Made by a program: the position numbers and the translations under genes
Shown: positions 6,584 to 9,902 of the stretch, in pieces
Layout: the number at the start of each line of letters is the position of its first letter
Position numbering within the stretch: the stretch's first letter is position 1
Notes under the pieces: generated by a model
Seen by the model: only the letters and a program-made list of their open reading frames with translations
Database searches by the model: none
Told to the model about the DNA's origin: nothing
Origin: Spongiicolonus versatilis
GTDB taxonomy: Bacteria > Pseudomonadota > Gammaproteobacteria > Arenicellales > Spongiicolonaceae
Assembly (NCBI GenBank): GCA_028286165.1
Contig: JAPYMU010000169.1
Location: 1-9,902, forward strand
DNA: 9,902 nt
Direction: 5' to 3'

Positions 6584-7084
6584 TTACACGTCGTTCAGCC
6601 AGAAGATATCGTCAAGCCCGCGGTTGAGATATCCGCCCTGGGAAAAGGAAGGCCCCGGATAACCGAAGTATTTCCAGATGCCGGGAATGTTGTAGAGGCC
6701 CACAATCGCATGGCCGCGCACGCTGCCGAAGAACTCCGACTTGTGCACCCGCTGCATGGCCAGCAGCCGGCTTTCCTCGTCCAGTTCCATGAACGGCCGG
6801 GAATACACCGCATCCAGCCGGGCGATTCCCCGGTCAAGCAATTCCGCCAGCGCGGAATCACCGGCGGCCTTGTCCACCAGCCCCTGGGCGCATGCCAGGT
6901 AATACTTTTGCGGAACATGGCGGTGGGGAAACAGCGCGCGGCTTAGCGCCGCCAGCGTTTCCACCCGCGAATCACCCTGCGCCCAGGCAAAGTTCGGAAC
7001 AACGGTGTAAGCCGTGGTGCCGGTCAGCAGCAGCCCGGTTTTGCGGATGAACGCCCGGCGGGATTGGTTTTCCAGAATGCTCAT
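6584..7084 (-). CDS. Tat-exported small subunit, gluconate 2-dehydrogenase subunit 3 family ('hitchhiker' protein)
   Basis: A 166-residue protein with a textbook twin-arginine signal: SRRAFIRK at 8-15, a hydrophobic stretch LLLTGTTAYTVV and an AWA|Q cleavage site near 35/36. The mature part (for example LFPHRHVPQKYY, MQRVHKSEFFGSVRGHAIVG and NIPGIWKYFGYPGP) fits the small subunit of membrane-bound GMC dehydrogenases. This subunit assembles with the FAD subunit and carries it through the Tat pore to the periplasm. A GGAGG ribosome site lies 6 bases before ATG 7084. The gene is 24 bases after gloA and 21 before the GMC subunit, so the three are one operon. It has a single mature Cys (65). Length is within the family's range. 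Confidence 0.88.
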   Translation of the reverse strand: MSILENQSRRAFIRKTGLLLTGTTAYTVVPNFAWAQGDSRVETLAALSRALFPHRHVPQKYYLACAQGLVDKAAGDSALAELLDRGIARLDAVYSRPFMELDEESRLLAMQRVHKSEFFGSVRGHAIVGLYNIPGIWKYFGYPGPSFSQGGYLNRGLDDIFWLNDV

Positions 7085-7108
7085 GTGGTTCCTCCGGTTG
7101 GTTGTTGG

Positions 7109-7501
7109 TTACAGGTAGCGGCCGTGCCGCTGCAGAACCTCAATCTTGTATCCGTCCGGGTCCTGAATGAAGAAAAACCGCGCCAGCAGAACGCCGTCGC
7201 GAAAGAATTCCTTGATGTCGGCGGGGCCGATGCCGGCTTCCTGCATGCGCCGGTGCGCGGCGTCAAGGTCATCGGTGGAACATGCCAGGTGGCCGTAACC
7301 CCCACCGAGGTCGTAGTTCTGTTCCTGGTTTTTGTTCCAGGTGAGTTCCAACTCAAAATCGCTCTCCGCGCTGCGCAGGTAAACCAGCGTGAAATCGTCA
7401 AAATCCAGCCGCTCGGCCACCTCCAGCCCCAGCGCCTTGCGGTAAAACTCAAGCGACTTGTCCAAATGGCGCACCCGCACCATGGAATGAATCATTTTCA
7501 T
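7109..7501 (-). CDS. gloA: Lactoylglutathione lyase (glyoxalase I)
   Basis: A 130-residue vicinal-oxygen-chelate enzyme that isomerises the methylglyoxal-glutathione hemithioacetal to S-lactoylglutathione in the cytoplasm. The four metal ligands of the family are all in place: His5 (MIHSM), Glu52 (FELELTW), His71 (GYGHLA) and Glu121 (YKIEVL), with the usual DPDGYKIE C-terminal motif. The start is ATG 7501, chosen because AGGAGG (7515-7510) sits 8 bases upstream; a longer frame to 7537 would add 12 residues and ignore this site. It is slightly shorter than the E. coli enzyme. It is the first gene of an apparent operon with the hitchhiker subunit and GMC dehydrogenase, which is unusual company. 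The 68 bases before it hold only a weak -10-like AATAAT (7531-7526), so readthrough from rdgB is possible. Confidence 0.9.
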   Translation of the reverse strand: MKMIHSMVRVRHLDKSLEFYRKALGLEVAERLDFDDFTLVYLRSAESDFELELTWNKNQEQNYDLGGGYGHLACSTDDLDAAHRRMQEAGIGPADIKEFFRDGVLLARFFFIQDPDGYKIEVLQRHGRYL

Positions 7502-7509
7502 CGGCTTGT

Positions 7510-7515
7510 CCTCCT
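7510..7515 (-). promoter_or_regulatory. Consensus Shine-Dalgarno deciding the gloA start
   Basis: AGGAGG on the minus strand, 8 bases from ATG 7501. It lies inside the longer frame that opens at 7537, so the shorter protein beginning MKMIHSM is the better model. It also matches glyoxalase I N-termini, where the first metal His is residue 5. Confidence 0.75.
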
Positions 7516-7569
7516 GTAAAAAAAGATTATTTGCCAAATCCGGCGGGCGGGTAGTATTCCTGTATTTTT

Positions 7570-8204
7570 TCAGGGTGAGGACAAGATGGCGCCGGCGGCG
7601 GCCAGGCGTTGTTTTAATTCGCCGAAAGCGCGGGCGCGGTGGCTGAGTTGGTTTTTGTCGGCGGCGCTGAGTTGGGCGGCGCTGCAGTTTTTTTGCGGCA
7701 CAAAAAACACCGGGTCGTAGCCGAAGCCGCCCTCACCCTCCGCGCGCGCGCGCACAAAACCGTGCCACACGCCCTCCGCCACCAGCGGCGCCGGGTGCAT
7801 GGCGGCGGGGAGAAAAACGGCGACACAGCGAAACCGCGCCGGGAATTTTTTGCCGCCGCCCTCACCCTCGCCCTCACCGCCGGCCGCCGCCAGCGCGCGC
7901 ATTAATTTGGCGCGGTTGTCGGCGTCACCTGCGCCGGGGCCGGCGTAGCGCGCCGAGTGAATGCCCGGCGCGCCGCCCAGGATGTCAACTTCCAGGCCCG
8001 AATCATCGGCAATGGCGGCGAGGCCGGTGGCGGCGGCGGCGTGGCGCGCTTTGAGCAGCGCGTTTTCAATGAAAGTCGCGCCCACTTCATCAGCGCCGCT
8101 GAGGCCGTGTTCACTTTGCGCGCTCAGCGCCAGCGGCAGGCCGGACAGCAATTGCCGTATCTCGCGCAACTTGCCGGGGTTGGCGGTGGCGAGCACGGCT
8201 TTTT

Positions 8205-8208
<4 letters not shown>
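7570..8208 (-). CDS. rdgB: Non-canonical purine NTP pyrophosphatase (XTP/dITP diphosphatase, RdgB/HAM1)
   Basis: A 212-residue house-cleaning enzyme that hydrolyses dITP, XTP and related bases to monophosphates, keeping them out of DNA and RNA. Family motifs are complete: ATANPGKLREI (7-17), FIENALLKARHA (46-57), AIADDSGLEVD with the metal/catalytic Asp68-Asp69, GGAPGIHSARYAG (about 78-90), GGFGYDPVF (160-168) and SHRARAF (189-195). Between the strands there is a low-complexity Gly/Glu linker, GGEGEGEGGGKK (110-121), where most homologues carry a short charged loop. The ATG overlaps the rph stop codon (ATGA), so the gene is probably translated by coupling from rph. rph-rdgB pairing is common in Proteobacteria. 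Confidence 0.95.
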
Positions 8209-8918
<710 letters not shown>

Positions 8919-8941
8919 GGGGATTATGTTATACAAACCGC
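8919..8941. promoter_or_regulatory. Compact divergent promoter region of rph and gmk
   Basis: Only 23 bases separate ATG 8918 (rph) from GTG 8942 (gmk). They hold the one AT-rich patch in the area, ATTATGTTATACA (8924-8936). On the minus strand TATAAC (8933-8928) or CATAAT (8929-8924), and on the plus strand TATGTT (8925-8930), can serve as -10 elements. Transcripts would start at or very near the start codons, and neither gene has a Shine-Dalgarno. No good -35 is seen. Confidence 0.45.
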
Positions 8942-9568
8942 GTGGAAAAACACAGACCGCCGATGCTGTTCATCGTCGCCGCGCCGTCGGGCGCCGGCAA
9001 AACCAGTTTGACCCGCGCCCTGGCGGAGAAGCATGCCACGGTGGCCATCTCGGTTTCCCACACCACCCGCCCGCCGCGCCCGGGGGAGGCGGACGGCCGG
9101 CATTATTATTTCGTGGACGAAAAAAAATTCCGCGCCATGGCCGAGGCCGGCGCCTTTGTGGAACATGCCAAAGTGTTCGGCCACCGCTACGGCACCGCGC
9201 GCGCCGAGGTGGAACGCCACCACCGCGCCGGGCGCGATGTCATTCTGGAAATTGACTGGCAGGGCGCGCGCCAGGTTCGCGCCGCCAGGCCCGATGCGGT
9301 GGGGATTTTTATTCTGCCGCCATCCCGCTCCGCCCTCGCCGAGCGGCTCAAAACCCGCGGCCAGGACGCCCCCGAAACCATCGCCCGCCGCATGCAAAAA
9401 GCCCGCGCCGAGATTGCGCACCACAAAGAATTCCCGCACCTCATCATAAATGACGACTTCCACTCCGCCCTCGCCCGCATCAAAGCGGTGGTCGTAGACC
9501 GCGCCCCGCCGAATGACGCCGCCCGCACCAAAGCCATCACCCTCGCCCGCCACCTGACCAAACCATAG
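8942..9568 (+). CDS. gmk: Guanylate kinase
   Basis: Phosphorylates GMP to GDP with ATP in the cytoplasm. The 208-residue product has the P-loop APSGAGKTS (14-22), the GMP-binding SHTTRPPRPGE (39-49) and HYYFVDEKKF (about 54-63). The region AFVEHAKVFGHRYGT (71-85), ILEIDWQGARQVR (about 101-113), the lid region around RLKTRGQD and the terminal IINDDF complete the fold. Start choice is uncertain: GTG 8942 gives a length close to the E. coli enzyme and about seven residues before the first strand, while ATG 8963 would start directly at LFIVAAPSG. Neither has a ribosome-binding site. It is divergent from rph. The gene usually next in gammaproteobacteria, rpoZ, does not follow; instead a convergent gene lies downstream. 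Confidence 0.94.
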   Translation: MEKHRPPMLFIVAAPSGAGKTSLTRALAEKHATVAISVSHTTRPPRPGEADGRHYYFVDEKKFRAMAEAGAFVEHAKVFGHRYGTARAEVERHHRAGRDVILEIDWQGARQVRAARPDAVGIFILPPSRSALAERLKTRGQDAPETIARRMQKARAEIAHHKEFPHLIINDDFHSALARIKAVVVDRAPPNDAARTKAITLARHLTKP

Positions 9569-9597
9569 TTGCCATCACCCCCACCCGCTGGTATATT
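9569..9597 (+). promoter_or_regulatory. Promoter-like element just after gmk, facing an opposing gene
   Basis: TTGCCA (9569-9574) and TATATT (9592-9597) each match the sigma-70 consensus at five of six positions and are spaced exactly 17 bases apart, beginning the base after the gmk stop codon. Transcription would start near 9604 and run antisense to the partial minus-strand gene ending at 9634. No clear plus-strand gene follows within the window. Confidence 0.45.
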
Positions 9598-9633
9598 CCC
9601 CCCAACCCACTTGCGGCGGGATGTTAAATGGCT

Positions 9634-9902
9634 TCAGTGGCGGGCGGTGATGGTCGGCTCGGCTTTGAGTTGGGCGGTGAGTTTTCGCATTGCGGTTTTG
9701 GCCGCCGCCGGCGCGCCGAGGACGTCGGTGAGGAGCCCCTCGTTCAATTTGCGGCGGTTTTCATCGGTGTCCATCCGGGCAAATCCCTGGAATTCCCGGC
9801 CGGCCAGTTCATCAAACAGCGCCGCGCCGGCGGCGAGTTTTTCCGCAGGCAGTTTTGCCACATCCAGCACCGGAAAAGTCCGCGCCAGTTCGTGGGGCAT
9901 CC
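9634..9902 (-). CDS. C-terminal part of an unidentified protein (partial)
   Basis: A minus-strand frame open from the right edge to TGA 9636-9634 encodes at least 88 residues. Codon use is strongly GC-biased at third positions and matches its neighbours. An internal ATG at 9900 is probably not the true start. The sequence is helical and charged, with LFDELAGREFQGFARMD followed by DENRRKLNEGLLTDVLGAP. That 'NRRKL(N/D)...DVLG' tail reminds me of the C-termini of some N6-adenine DNA methyltransferases, but this is a weak resemblance and I do not assign a function. It converges on gmk with 65 bases between stops and no obvious hairpin terminator. Confidence 0.6.
   Translation of the reverse strand, partial: MPHELARTFPVLDVAKLPAEKLAAGAALFDELAGREFQGFARMDTDENRRKLNEGLLTDVLGAPAAAKTAMRKLTAQLKAEPTITARH

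Noticed and set aside
7554..7578. Possible terminator between rdgB and gloA (CCTG...CAGG hairpin)
   Set aside because: The stem is only four base pairs with an A-rich loop and no T-run in the right place, so it is too weak to call.
9628..9902. Plus-strand frame from ATG 9628 open to the right edge, downstream of the promoter-like element
   Set aside because: It lies opposite the minus-strand partial gene, which has far better codon use and protein-like composition. The plus frame reads as a His/Arg/Gly-rich shadow without a ribosome site.

Overview
The window is a gene-dense, GC-rich stretch of bacterial chromosome with nine complete protein genes and a partial gene at each end. No rRNA, tRNA, CRISPR array, insertion sequence or phage gene is visible. 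The gene content (ybbA-ybbP beside tesA, upp, gloA, rph-rdgB, gmk, and an MC-initiated ribbon-helix-helix protein) points to Pseudomonadota. The tesA/ybbA/ybbP arrangement favours a gamma- or betaproteobacterium, while Upp carries sequence features (GNGLLDG, an N in the PRPP loop) that I associate with alphaproteobacterial-type enzymes. I cannot name the organism. Codon use is uniformly GC-rich, and nothing looks recently acquired.

Layout. Bases 1-65 are the 3' end of an unidentified plus-strand gene. It is followed by a GC-rich hairpin and then, on the minus strand, ybbP (FtsX-type permease) and ybbA (its ATPase), translationally coupled by an ATGA overlap. Divergent from ybbA, with the two start codons sharing the palindrome CATG, is tesA (periplasmic SGNH lysophospholipase/thioesterase). 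tesA converges on upp (uracil phosphoribosyltransferase) with only 3 bases between stop codons. A 126-base divergent intergenic region separates upp from a small ribbon-helix-helix regulator. That gene ends at a strong bidirectional terminator shared with the next minus-strand unit.

The next unit is a three-gene minus-strand operon: gloA, a Tat-exported 'hitchhiker' small subunit (gluconate 2-dehydrogenase subunit 3 family), and a GMC flavoprotein dehydrogenase with a putative 3Fe-4S Cys motif. It reads as a periplasmic membrane-linked sugar or alcohol dehydrogenase without a neighbouring cytochrome c subunit. Upstream lie rph and rdgB (RNase PH and the ITP/XTP pyrophosphatase), again ATGA-coupled. 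gmk (guanylate kinase) is divergent from rph across only 23 bases. The window closes with the C-terminal end of an unidentified minus-strand protein.

Three genes serve nucleotide metabolism (upp, rdgB, gmk), one RNA processing (rph) and three the envelope or periplasm (tesA, ybbA, ybbP). No whole novel defence or mobile system is evident. The points most worth a second look are the cytochrome-less dehydrogenase operon with its glyoxalase, the altered PRPP loop of Upp, the very tight divergent and convergent junctions, and an orphan promoter-like element after gmk.
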